Origin: Poecilobothrus nobilitatus
Taxonomy: Eukaryota; Arthropoda; Insecta; Diptera; Dolichopodidae
Reading direction: 5' to 3'
Assembly (NCBI GenBank): GCA_947095535.1
Contig: OX352772.1
Coordinates: 121,664,225-121,728,224, forward strand
Length of the DNA stretch: 64,000 nt
Both the position numbers and the translations under genes were made by a program. The notes under the pieces are model-generated. The model did no database searches. It was not told where the DNA came from and saw nothing but the letters and a program-made list of their open reading frames with translations. The number at the start of each line of letters is the position of its first letter. Position 1 is the stretch's first letter. Below, piece after piece: positions 1 through 10,937 of the stretch.

Positions 1-528
1 AGTGTACAGGTTTCAAAAGTGGGGGTCATGTTGTTCGAATCCAGTTCACATGCAACTTTTTTTTGTTTTCTTAACTATCTATTCATCAACATTTTTTGAA
101 TAAAATATGTATATATTTTGTATATATGAATTTGAAACTTAAATTTTTATCTCTAAATTCATGCATACAATACACACGCAATATATTTTTGATCTTTTCT
201 CCTATAATAGTATATTTTTATGTATGTTGCTAAAATATTTTGTTTACAACATTTGTTTAGTATTTAAATCAAAATATTTGCTGTCAACATTCTTTAATGC
301 ATATTGAATATGCATGGTTAAAAATTAAGATTTTATGATCGTAATATGTTCATTAAATATGTAAGTGTTGTATAGTGCAGAGGAGAGCGTACAAGTTTTG
401 AAAGTAAGAGTAATTTGGTTCGAATTCAATTCGTGTAGGTACATTTTTTTTTTTTTGTTAACTGTATTCATCAACATTTTTTTAATAAAATTTTATGTAT
501 AATATACACATATTATTTGATCTTTCCT
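1..528. repeat. Diverged local direct repeat, first unit and start of second
   Basis: No gene is visible. The opening stretch (a GTACA-rich lead, a T-run, then ATTCATCAACATTTTTT) recurs in diverged form at about 385-500. The stretch at 226-340, with its GTTGCTAAAATATTTTG motif, recurs at about 2144-2260 and more weakly at 2524-2610. The region is therefore an old tandem repeat of roughly 390 bp, whose second unit received a family-A element at 529. Confidence 0.6.
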
Positions 529-2095
529 CCCGTACGATAGGATCGGGTATAATAAAATTACTCCTCCGTTTGTAACACCTCGAAATAAGCGAGCTAGATA
601 TACCTTCAAAGGTATGGATCGGATCAGAAAAAAATTCTAAGACTTTTGAGCCATGTCCGTCCGTCCGTCCGTCCGTCTATCCGTCAGCACGCTAACTCAA
701 AAACTAAGAAAGCTAGAATCTTGAAATTTACACAAAATATTCTGGGAGTAATTTGTAGGTTCCCTATTTTTTTGGTTGAGTTTGGACCAAACCTTAAGGT
801 AGCTCTCGAACTTTTAGATCCCCACATTTTTTTTGAAATAGAGCTATGAAATTCTTAACTGCTGATAGATCTCACAAAAATATTAATTTTATTTTTAATA
901 CTTTTTTTTTGTAGCCCCACCCGTTACGGAGCTACAGCTCCCCAAATGTTCAAAAAAGCTCTATATTTAAATTGTTATAGCAAAAGTTGTTATTTATTTA
1001 AGGTATATCTTTATTTTGAAAACGCCAAACGATTACTGCTTTTATTAGCTTTAAAAGTATATATACAATAAATATATATTTGTGGCATACGGTGTCTTAA
1101 TTTACCGTTATGCGAAACTAAAATTTTGCAAAATCCTTTAACCCTTCTATCTTCTAAACGGTTTAATAAACTTGAAATTTTGACAGAAGTTAGATCTTTG
1201 AAAATAAGAATGAGTCATTTCAAAAATTTTTTTTGTATCACTCCCCGTTTAGGAGCTGTAAGGGGTCAAAAACTGAAAATTTTCTATTTTTAAACACCTG
1301 CAACTTGAACACCTGTTAAAATTTTTTTGAAGTAATACACAAACATTAAAGCTTCAATATTATCTGTTAATAACTTTTTTTAATAATATAGGGTTACTTT
1401 ATAATTGACGAAAGTGTTACTTGATTTTTTCAAATTTACTAACAAATTTCTTTAACGAATTTTTTGCATTTTGTTTTACTCGATAATTTGAAATTGTTGA
1501 AGATATAATGCGTAGTACAAAAAAATGTAAATAAATAAACAACATAACGGTTGCTTGAAAATTTTTATTTATATGATATTGATATACATACATATGTACT
1601 TATATAATATCATGTTTATTTACATATCGTATATGTCACTGATGAATGAATGATAAGAGTATAGATGTATATTATATAACGCCGTATTTATATACATATA
1701 TATATGTATTTTATTGTACTTATAAGAAATTATTCTGTCAATGGAATATTTAAATATAATATAATATTTAAAATTATATTTACTATTTTGTACTAAGTAA
1801 ATTTAATATACATTTACCGCTTAGTATTAAATGGTACTATATAGAATATTTGAAAAAGTTTTGGATTGATAATCGTTATGTGGAAGGTTAAAATCTGCTT
1901 TTGAAGAATGTATAAACATATAGTTTGAATAAATGTACAACCCATAGTTCTAGAAATCATAAAATTCACCCAAATTATTTTAAAATACTAAAATATTAAA
2001 AAAATAATATTGTAAGCAGAGTGACAGGCTGTGAACATACTAACGGTTCGTACGGGTATCTAAGAGTTGACAAAGGCAACTGTATTCTTCCTCGT
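529..2095 (+). mobile_element. DINE-1-like (Helentron-related) element, family A, copy A1
   Basis: Non-coding element of about 1.57 kb. The 5' end has a small hairpin (CCCGTACGAT then GATCGGGTATAATA), an AACACCTCGAAATAAGCGAG block, and a CCGT run at about 657-680. The 3' end has the inverted subterminal motif TCGTACGGGTAT (2048-2059), a hairpin with stem AGTTG/CAACT around ACAAAGG (2065-2081), and a terminal TCCTCGTTT. This order (TATACCC-type subterminal repeat, CCGT microsatellite, inverted repeat, 3' hairpin) is the architecture known for Drosophila DINE-1/INE-1 and other Helentron-associated elements. No protein is encoded, so movement would need an enzyme supplied from elsewhere. The first four bases of the 5' end (TATA) are missing here. 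It sits inside a host repeat whose uninterrupted counterpart lies near 190-240. Confidence 0.75.
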
Positions 2096-3190
2096 TTATA
2101 TTAGGATTTAGCAAAACATAAAATATATAGGTACAATATTTTTATGTTGCTAAATTATTTTGTTTTAAAACATTTGTTTAGGATTTAAATCAGAATATTT
2201 GTTGTCAACATTCTTTATTGCATATTGAATATGTATGGCGTTAAAAATTATGTTTTATTTTTATTTAGGAACATTTATTATGTATATTGTGTATGTAGAT
2301 ATACATATACCATTTCATTCAAAATAATTCCAATTGCCAAATTCAAACTACATACATACATAATATATTTTTGTATGTACATAGTAAAGAATATAAAAAG
2401 TAAAGATCATTACAAAATTATGCTTTTGCGCATTACGCATTATGATTTACAAACAAAATTTTGTCAACCCAAAAAATTAAAACTACGTATGTAAATATGT
2501 ACGAAAGTATGCAAATAATATTATGTTAAACTAATTTCCTCAATTATTTTATTCCGCTTCATTTGTTTATAATTTAAATCAAGATATTTGTCAACAATTT
2601 TTACTGCATGATCTTATTAAAGGATTAGGTAGGTACTAGGTGTTCAAGGTTAGATGTTTGTTTGGATATACGATATACTACTAATGCTATACTATAGAAA
2701 TATACAGTAAAATACATTTATGTACAATATATATCATTTTCATACGTGTTACTTATGATATATATTTACTAATTGTTACTTACAATATTTATCATCTCTA
2801 TGTTACTTCAACTAAAATTGTATTGTAATATTTATAATCACAGTATTTTGGTACATATTTTACTCTTCGAGGTACTTTCATTAATTATGAATTACATACT
2901 GGAATAAAAAATGGTTACTCTTGCCATATAATAAAAATATCCCATATTTTTTAAATTTAAATTATGTGCTTCATTTAAAACTAAAAAGTATAAAATAAAA
3001 TAATAAGTAAAAAAAATAATTTTTAAAATACATATGCTTTTATCGAAACCGAATTCGCCCCCTGAAAAGTAGAAAATAAAATTGATTGCAAAACTTTAGC
3101 TTTTTGGACTGTTATAATATAAAAGTGAGTTGCTAGTGCAAGCATTTTGGACTGTTATAATATAAAAGTAAATTGTATGTATTGTATGCA
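2096..3190. other. AT-rich intergenic stretch with a third degenerate local repeat
   Basis: No supported gene. Positions 2100-2260 continue the local repeat interrupted by A1, and 2524-2610 is a weaker third copy. A 25-bp direct repeat beginning TTTTGGACTG occurs at 3102-3126 and 3145-3169. Open frames here are short and of AT-biased composition only. Confidence 0.5.
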
Positions 3191-3198
3191 TATGTATT

Positions 3199-3485
3199 TT
3201 AAAAATTATTTTTTTTACTTATTATTTTATTTTCAATTAAATACTTAGTGTTTCGTGTAACTCTAACTTCATTGTTTAATTTAAAACTATCTATCAAAAA
3301 CTGAACGTCAATATCGTTATTTAAAACGTCAAAAGTAAAACAGGATGAAAGTATCTGTCTGCGTGAAGATAAAGTTAACATGTTCAATGAATTTAATCTT
3401 ACATTATAATTAGGTAGAATTGAATAGTCAATAGGGTTATATTGATTTCTCAAAGCAAATAATAGGAATTGTTTTGAACAGATAC
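3199..3485 (-). pseudogene. LINE reverse transcriptase C-terminal fragment (L0)
   Basis: The minus-strand translation contains LSSCFTFDVLNND, preceded by an ALRNQYNP segment. Both closely match the C-terminal part of the plus-strand LINE at 60398-61668 (LSSCFTFDILNN, ALRYQYNP). This region lies beyond the RT palm in Jockey-type LINEs. Only about 90 residues remain, with no catalytic motif and no upstream RT, so it is a dead fragment. The clade is inferred from family resemblance; homology between the two fragments in this window is directly visible. Confidence 0.7.
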
Positions 3486-3699
3486 TATTCTATCCAGAAT
3501 ATATTCTATTATATCCAGAATATATATTCTCTTATATCAAGAATAATATTTTGAACAGATTCTATCTATAGTACAGATATAAATATCTGCCGATATTTTT
3601 AGGGCTCTTTCGCTTGAAAGCATGTGGGCCATCTTGATACAAGTATTAAATTATACTTATATTTAATATTATATTTACATTATTTTATTATATTATGTA

Positions 3700-3778
3700 T
3701 ATTATTTTTAACCAGACCCGGCTTTGAACCCGAGACCTTTGTGACTTGTGACTTATCCACTGCACCAATGGTCAGATA
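3700..3778 (-). mobile_element. tRNA-derived SINE head
   Basis: On the minus strand a tRNA-like A box (TGGTGCAGTGGATAAGT) is followed about 30 bases on by a B box (GGGTTCAAAGCC, plus-strand 3720-3731), the internal Pol III promoter layout of tRNA genes. The anticodon arm does not fold well and no intact tRNA is formed. The head resembles those of the ATT-containing SINEs at 41291, 46078 and 62335. An AT-rich stretch follows at about 3650-3700. It is a SINE remnant rather than a tRNA gene. Confidence 0.6.
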
Positions 3779-4384
3779 TAAAGAATTTTTTATATACCAA
3801 ATTTACTAATATTAGTAATTGGTATAATTGGAGCAATCGTGTTATTTAAAAAATTTGGTTATTTCAAAATTAATAAAAGAATTCAGAAGAACTTTAACCT
3901 AAACAAGGGAGAAGTTTCATATTTGTCCAACTCTATTCCCACATAAGTAACATACAGTACGTCAGCATTTCCTATTATTTCAAATAATTAAATAAATCAA
4001 AAGTTTCATATTTCAATATGCGAAAATAAAATTAATTACATTCCCATAATAACCAAAATTGCTCAAATTACACCAAAATTATTAAAATTAATAACAAAAC
4101 AACCAAATTGGGAGATACTTCCATATATGGAAGTACATTCTGATACATTTATTTTGCCTGATACATTTCTGATACATTTTATTTTGTTGTTGGAATATGT
4201 GTTTAAAAATGTAGTACGATGCACTTTAGAGTTGGATGCAACATCAAGTTGGATTTTGATAATTTGTTTAGGGAGAGTTTAGGGGTGGCAACTCCTACAA
4301 TTTGAAAAGTTTTGTTGTTGAAATGTGTATATAAAAATAATAATAATTATAATAATATAATTAGCACGGATTTTAGAGTTGGCT
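3779..4384. other. AT-rich stretch without recognised features
   Basis: No gene, RNA or clear repeat is visible. The part from 4185 (a GTTGTTGGAATATGTGT motif, echoed as GTTGTTGAAATGTGT near 4312) may be degenerate lead-in to the minisatellite that follows. Confidence 0.4.
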
Positions 4385-4850
4385 AGAGCTGCCGCCCCGA
4401 AACCCCCGCTAAACCAATTATTGAAACCCTGATTTTGAAACCAACTCTAAAATCTCTCAGAATTATCTTTTCTCCATGTATATTTCAAAACAAATGCATT
4501 TCATATAGTGGAGGCTACCGCCCCCAAACCCCCGCTAAACCAATTATTGAAACACTGATTTTGAATGCAACCGTAAAATCCCCCGGAATTATTTTTTCCC
4601 ATGTATATTTTAAAACATAAACATTTCATATAGTGGCGGCTGCCGTCCCCAAACCCCGGATAAATCAATTAATGAAACTCTAATTTTGAATCCAACCGTA
4701 AAATCCCTCGGAATTATTTTTTTCCCATGTATATTTCAACACATAGCATTTCATATAGTTTCATATAACAAACCTCTGCTAAACCTATTATTGGAACCCT
4801 GACTTTGAAATCAACACTAATATCCCAACAAATTATTTTTTTTACATACT
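4385..4850. repeat. Minisatellite, about four units of about 124 bp
   Basis: Each unit begins with a C-rich block (for example CCCCAAACCCCCGCTAAACC), then ATTATTGAAACCCTGATTTTGAA, a TAAAATC block, a T-run, CCATGTATATTTCAAAACA and CATTTCATATAGTGG. Unit anchors fall near 4391, 4518, 4640 and 4766, giving periods of 122-127 bp. Units differ by point changes and small indels, and the last lacks the C-rich start. The C-rich blocks stand out from the AT-rich surroundings. No coding function is supported. Confidence 0.85.
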
Positions 4851-5673
4851 TATTTCATGTTACATAATAAGTCACAACAAAGTACTTAAAAGAGAATATT
4901 TAATAATATATTTTCATATTAACTAGAACATAAAATATGAAATGGTTTTTTTTAATTATAATTGTTGGTTCAATTTCGCATTTTTACTCCTTGCTGGGAC
5001 TTATTATCATCTTCTACTATACTTATTACATATTACAAGAACGTAAATGAGCCTTTCTAACGGTGTAATAATAAATACAGGGTACCTTGAAAATTTTCAA
5101 AATATGAGTGTTTCTAGAAATTCTAGAAAAAAAATTTTTTTATACCCAAATTTTCTGTTTTGAACTGCTATATCTCTGAAACGGTAACACCGATTGAAAT
5201 GAAAGAAGATCCATATTAAAGTTCCCTCCTCTACAAGAAAATTCCCTACAATTTCGTATCTAAATCGATTGTATATAATTTTATAGACAAAATATATTAC
5301 GGTTTTAGTAAAATCCTGCAAATTGTTAGGCAAATTTTGAAATAACCAATTTGACCTTTAAATGACCTTTCTGCAACCAATGCGGTATGTATTCGGATAC
5401 ATAATGTTATACAGTACCGTTACATGAAGACGTCATTACGTAATTCCTTCCCCCTATATGAAAGTATACCCCTAAATTGTATAAATAGCCAAATTAGCAA
5501 TTCTGAACAATAAAAATACCTCTAATCTAAATTAGGATAAGTCTCGGTTAAGTTTAACATATTAAAGTAATAAAAAATCATTTTTTTTAAATCAATTTAT
5601 TTCCAGAACAAAAACAAAAATAAGTTCTTACTTTTTTTATTAAACTGCAAAAGCAAAAACAAAAGTCGCGCAT
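4851..5673. other. AT-rich stretch, possible degenerate DINE-like DNA
   Basis: No gene is supported. Positions 5090-5350 contain a phrase (GCTATATCTCTGAAACGG) similar in style to the body of the DINE-like elements, but no termini are visible, so I do not assign it to a family. The rest is low-complexity AT-rich sequence. Confidence 0.4.
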
Positions 5674-5950
5674 GTTTTTAGCACATTTCCAAAACAAAAA
5701 ATTTAAAAAAATGTGCCTATTAGTTTCATTCTGTCCGTCTGTCTATCAGCCAGCCCGTCTGCCTGTTCATCTGTTTACAAAACTTCTACACCGTTAAAGG
5801 TAGTGAAAAATTTTTTTAACTATGAGTAGGCTTCATGAAAAAATTAGCGTTGTAGAACAACTTTTTCATGTAACCCCATCCATTAGGGAGCTACAGCCCC
5901 TCAAACTTTGAAAGAGCCCTATTTTTAAATGCGTATAAAACAACAAAAAA
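5674..5950 (+). mobile_element. DINE-1-like element family B, 3'-truncated copy B1
   Basis: Starts TTTTAGCACATTTCC, then the inverted counterpart AAATGTGC, ATTAGTTTCATTCTGTCCGTCTG, and the family-B block ACAAAACTTCTACACCGTTAAAG. It continues through the GGAGCTACAGCCCCTC block and ends after about 275 bp. The 3' subterminal repeat and hairpin are missing. The CCGT run is degenerate (CCGTCTG, CCCGTCTGCC). Confidence 0.7.
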
Positions 5951-6196
5951 AGTTTTTTTCAAATCTTAAAACTAGAATTTATTTAAATTTATTTTGCGTT
6001 ACTTTCGACACAATTTACTGTATAGTGAGATTTCATATGCCAAATCGTTTCATATCAGTTTTTTAACTTCTTTTCACGGAATAAGATCTTATTACTATCT
6101 ATTTCTTTCAATTTTGTTGTTTTTTAGTAGCAAAGAAAAATTTGGTCTCGTGACTTGGAGAGTGACTCATTTTCAATGGATGGTTTATTTCTTATA

Positions 6197-7195
6197 TTTT
6201 TAGCACATTTCCAAAAAAAATTTGAAAAAATGTGCTTATTAGTTTCACTCTGTCCGTCTGTTTACAAAACTTCTATACCGTTAAAGATAGAGAAAAAACA
6301 TTTTAACCATGGGTAGGTCTCATAAAAAAAATAATTTTGTAGAACAACTTTTTCATGTAGCCCCATCCATTACGGAGCTCCATTACAGCTCCTCAAACTT
6401 GGAAAAAACCCTATTTTTAAATGCATATATCTTATGTTCTGCTTAAGATTGTTTCAATCTGAAAACGTCATTCGACAGGTATTTTTTTAACTTTGTAAAT
6501 TAATATCAAAATTATACAATTTTTTTAAATTTAGTATTTAAATTTACCGTTATGTGAAAACCACATTTTGCATGATTTTTCTACTTTCATAACTCCGGCA
6601 CGCTTTTAGATAGAGACTTGAAATTTTGAGGCAAGAAAGAACTTTTAGAATTAGTTCTTATTAAGTTAATTAAGTTTGCTCAGAAAATTTTTTTGGACCA
6701 CCCCCTGTTTATGAGCTATTAGTGCTCAAAAATTGCAAGATATAAAAATTAAAGCTACAGTAATATATTTTCACGTGTGTTAAAAGTTTATTTTAGTTGT
6801 AAAGGGTTTGTTGTAAAAGACAAGCAAGAACTTTTAGAATTAGCATAAGTTTCCTCAGAAAATTTTTTGGTAGCAGCCCCTCTTTAAAAGTTATAACGCC
6901 TCAAAAATTGAAAATTTGCTATTTTTAGACACCTGTAACTAAGGCACCTGTACAAATTTGTCTTGCGCAAGACATGAAAATTAAAGGTTTAATAATATAT
7001 TTTTACGTGTGTTAACGGATTTTCTTAGTTATATAGGATTCTGGACTTACGGCCCCTCAAAATTTCAAAAATGTCATATTTTCTTATTACATGAAATTTT
7101 CAAATTTTTGTGCAAGTCACAATTCTAAACAGTTTGTATTCAGTTTTGGAAATGTGCGCTTTTAAAAACCCTTGGTTTACATTCTACCTTGTTTT
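6197..7195 (+). mobile_element. DINE-1-like element family B, copy B2
   Basis: Complete ends are present. The 5' end is TTTTTAGCACATTTCC with the inverted AAATGTGC close behind. The 3' end is TTTTGGAAATGTGCGC, then a hairpin AAACC-CTT-GGTTT (7166-7178), then TTCTACCTTGTTTT. The body holds phrases repeated in all B copies (ACCGTTATGTGAAAACC, AACTCCGGCACGC, CACCTGTAACT). It is shorter than B4 and B5 because the second internal repeat is partly deleted. Non-coding. Confidence 0.75.
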
Positions 7196-7968
7196 ATTTC
7201 TTTTTTTATTAGTATTTACTGTTTAGTAACTAATATTGTGTGTGTTGTTAATAATATCGTATGTATATTGCATTGTTATACATATGTATCTAGATTTTTA
7301 AGACATTCATTTTTATATTTTCTTCTTGGTATATTTTCCTCTTACCTTTTTCCTTGTGAGCATTTAGTATGAAATATTGTGCTGTTAAATTTAAAAAAAG
7401 AGCAAGCGAATAGCAGTAGCAGCAGGACACTTTCTTTTATTATAATAGATTTATTTATTTCAACATAAATGTTTACTAAGCCCATTTTGCGCTGCAGTTA
7501 AAATATATTATTGTGGTACTTCACTTATTACTTCATCAATAACATTTCAATTCAAAACCTTAAAATAAAAACTTTCAAAAAAACAAAAACAATTAGATAA
7601 TCTTTTAAAACTATATGGTTGGTTTAGGGGGTGGTCATCGCCGCTCATGGTAGGCACCATAATCAGCACGTTAGTACCGTTTTGCTACCATTTCTTAAAA
7701 CTGCAGGTATACTAAAAATAAAAAGAAAATTAAAATAAGAAATAAAAATAAAAAAAAGCCATATAAATGCAATTACAAATATAATAATCAAAACCTATTT
7801 GAAAATTTAAGCTCAGCAAAAGAAAAAAACAAATCTTATTAATTGCAAACAAGAAAATAAAAATATAAATCAAATTATATATTCTCAAAAAAAAGCAAAA
7901 TAAAAATGCAAATCATATTGAGCTTAGATTGTTTGTATTTATAATTATTAATGTAATGTGATTGTAAT
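7196..7968. other. AT-rich stretch with a motif shared with 22196-22255
   Basis: No gene is supported. Around 7386-7450 the phrase AAATTTAAAAAAAG followed by GCGAATAGCAG and CAGGACA recurs in inverted orientation at about 22196-22255, suggesting two copies of an unidentified dispersed repeat. The remainder is A-rich. Confidence 0.4.
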
Positions 7969-8150
7969 GCACATTTTCAAAAAAATTTAGAAAAATGTGC
8001 TTATTAGTTTCGCTCTGCCCGTCCGTCCGTCTGTCCATCTGTTTACAAAACTTTTTTTTTTGCTTTTATAAATCAATACAAAAATTATACAATTTTTTTC
8101 AAATTTGTTATTTAAATTTAACGTTATATGAAAACAAGATCAATGTTGAT
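7969..8150 (+). mobile_element. DINE-1-like family B fragment, copy B3
   Basis: Begins at ACATTTTCAAAAAAATT and contains AAATGTGCTTATTAGTTTCGCTCTG, a CCGTCCGTCCGTCTGTCC run and ACAAAACTT. It then jumps by internal deletion to the TATTTAAATTTAACGTTAT block and ends. The 3' terminus is absent. Confidence 0.65.
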
Positions 8151-8255
8151 TTCGCCTCTTAAATATTAATCTTTCTTGACGTTAATTTGGTTGGGGTGAG
8201 GACAGTTGTATGTTTATGTTATGTTTCAGCAAAAGAAGGTTATTGGTTTTATGAG

Positions 8256-8379
8256 TATATTCTGTACTTTCCTGTACATCTGTTGTTCTACCTGAAAAGG
8301 TCTTTGAATGCCTTAATAATATTCTGTACTTTCCTGTGCTATCTGTTGTTGTACCTGAAAAGGTCTTTGAATGCCTTAT
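8256..8379. repeat. Two tandem copies of a 62-bp unit
   Basis: The unit ATATTCTGTACTTTCCTG, then CTGTTGTT, then CTACCTGAAAAGGTCTTTG occurs twice in direct succession (anchors 8261 and 8323, period 62). Copies differ at only a few bases. No wider array is present. Confidence 0.85.
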
Positions 8380-8880
8380 TTTGAATTATTTACATATTTC
8401 AATTACTTTTCTTGCTGACGTGCCCTATATTTTTATACATATTTTAAAAGAGTCTGGAAAAGTGAATGAAAAAATATTTTTTGTGGAGCTTGGTATATAC
8501 TGAGTTACTTTTTTAAAAATACCGCGACACGGCGAACTTATTACTTAGTAAGTTGTATGAACGTCCCATTTTAATTTGCTATCAATTTAAAAAGTAAGAT
8601 ATTTAAACTCAATTATCTGTTCTAACTGATTGTTCAAGAGATTTATCTTGAGTTGTGGCGCCGAAGGAATAATGATCACGTATTTGGTCTTTTCTAGATT
8701 TAAAATTAATTTATCAGGTCATTTATTTATACAAATCAAAGCAAGGTCGTTACAAAAGTTATTAAATTACAATCTAAAATTTAATTATCTATAAAAATCT
8801 TAAATTTAAAAGTCTATAATGCTAATAATACCAAAATTGATGACTAAAGTTAAATATTTAATAATTTAAATGCACGTAGA
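8380..8880. other. Unassigned stretch
   Basis: I see no gene, RNA or repeat here. The last part (8700-8880), immediately 3' of the minus-strand LINE fragment, may include its untranslated tail, but there is no clear poly-A. Confidence 0.35.
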
Positions 8881-8881
8881 A

Positions 8882-10925
8882 TTATGGGTTTAGTAAATGT
8901 GAAATTATAATTAGTTTTTTGTGCATATTAAAAAAAAAAAAAAATAAGAAATGCTGTGTAAGGTCATTGAATGGAGAAATGTTGGTGTAATTTAGATTTA
9001 AAAGTGTTTCTTGAAATAAATGTAGAAAATAGGCGACTGTATTTATTGAAATTGGTGCAACATTTCGTCCGTATTCAATTCTATGATTGTGTTCCACTAA
9101 AACTCTGGTATGTCTTGTAGGCCTAACAAGTCTGCGTAGATAGCTCAATTTGGAACACATTTTCTATCTGATTCAGAATCTCGAATGTGTACGTCATAAG
9201 GTTGGTAGTGGTAGAACGGCCTTTTCTGAACCCATGCTGTCGTTCATTAAGTTTTGTATTTATAATTAGTGTTATTTTTACAACAAAAATTTCTTCGAAC
9301 AATTTAGATGAAGTTGATAAAATTGCTATACCACGATTGCTATACCACTATTGCTCGCGTGGTATACCCATAATTGCTCTATCACCTTTTTCGTCGTCCT
9401 TTAGTTAGTTTAGATAAAGCACTATACATTCCATTTTGTAGCTCACTGAAATTACCTTGAAAGACAATATAGATATTTCTCCTTCCTTATTGATGTCTTG
9501 AACGCCATTTATATATAGTATAAGGTGAAAAGTAATGTCCCAAATTGCTTCCCGTGGTATAACTAAATTAACTTTCTCTCTTAAACTTGTTGTGCTTCCG
9601 CTTTCTGTTTGTTTAATCTCTATTCTACCACTCAGGTAGGAGTCGAACCATTTGTATGATATACTAAATCTTTGCACTTTTTTCAGCATTATACTATGGT
9701 CAAACGATGTCAAAGACTTTTGCTTAATCCAGCAATAAAATAGAAACCAGTTTTTCTTTGTCTTTAAGGGTTTGCATAAGGGTTACCATATTATTAAAGT
9801 GGTTTAGGTATTTAATTTTTACTTAAAACCATATTCACTTTTGGATAATATAATGTTAATATTATTTTCAGCCAGGTATGAACAAGCTTTGGGTGGACTG
9901 CTTTTTGAAGGATTTTAGAAGTCGTGGGCAATAAACATGTATTGTAATTTGTAATTTTTTAAATATTTTTGTCGATAGTTTTAAATATTGGTACAATTGT
10001 ACCTATTTTCAGTTGTTTTGTTATAATAACTTCGTTCAAAGATTTATTCATATGTAGTGGAACGGTTTCACATCCCGTAATTGTCAAGGAAAAAAAATCA
10101 AGAGAAAGATTTTAAAATGAAAGATCAATCATTCGAAAAAAGAAAACTTACTATTTATTATATATGTTATATTATTATAGAGCAAATTAGACAGACAGAA
10201 GTGATATATCATTATTTTTTTTTTATTATATATTTTAATTATATATTATATATTATTATATATTTATATATGACCTTGTTCATACATTTATGTTTTAATC
10301 GAGTAGTTTATACAACTTCCGAATTTATTTTTAAAGTACTGTACTTTTTTAGTTCTTTGCATATTGGTTACCTTATTTTTGTAGAATTTGTATTGATGTT
10401 CAATATTTTTATTGTTTTTGTCTTTTATTTTGGAATTTGATATCTTGCTATTTACAATTCTATCTTGCTTTTATGGTAATTTTTAATTCTCTGACAATCG
10501 ATTATTTTCTTTTATTATTTTTGCACGTTTCTTAATTACTGCTGCTTTTAATTTTCTTCGAGGTATCTTAAGAAATCAATCATTGATTAAAATCTAGAGT
10601 ATTGTCAATCTCAATGAAATTGTGATTAGGTCTATGTTAATGACTTCAGTAAAGTAATTACAGGCTTATTAATGTGACCCTAATAAGCATTGACTTTGAA
10701 GTCTTTCAAATTATTTTGATTGCAGTGATAAAACATCATAATTTAAACATTCAATTATGGTATATATTAGTTTTAGTGTTATTTTCGAATAAATTAATGT
10801 TAAAATCCCCTAGAATATAAGAGTTTTTGTGCAACTACTTTTAAGAAGCCATTTATCAAGTTCTTTGAGAAATATATCGATATATGACATGGGTGATTTA
10901 TAAACAATAATAATGTTGAAAGTGT
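8882..10925 (-). pseudogene. Decayed LINE with endonuclease and RT pieces (L1)
   Basis: Several minus-strand frames carry recognisable pieces. At about 10795-10920 the endonuclease motif GDFNIN follows a LKELDKWLLKSSC-like stretch. At 9405-9713 an RT core piece (FDHSIMLKKV, SYLSGR, then a mutated form of the usual VPQGS..GP motif). At 9187-9400 an RT piece with KLFEE and ERQHGFRKGRSTTTNL. At 8882-9160 the C-terminal RIEYGRNVAPI block. The family resembles the plus-strand LINE at 60398 (EQQHGFRKGRCTTTNL). The QHGFRKGR block normally precedes FDHS..YLSGR, but here it lies downstream, so the copy is rearranged or made of two fragments. No frame spans a full domain and no function remains. Clade: Jockey-like, inferred. 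Confidence 0.7.
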
Positions 10926-10937
10926 TAGTATTTTTTA

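Noticed and set aside
657..680. CCGT/ACGG tetranucleotide runs (also 19695, 29215, 45178, 63932) as independent microsatellites or CRISPR-like repeats
   Set aside because: Each lies at the fixed 5' position in a DINE-like element, the known microsatellite core; there is no spacer structure.
3706..3776. Possible tRNA gene
   Set aside because: A and B boxes are present but the anticodon and acceptor stems do not fold; it is a SINE head. The same applies to 42545-42618, 46745-46820 and 62990-63064.
10081..10440. 119-residue hydrophobic plus-strand frame
   Set aside because: AT-rich shadow opposite the decayed minus-strand LINE L1; no domain, and composition explains the hydrophobicity.
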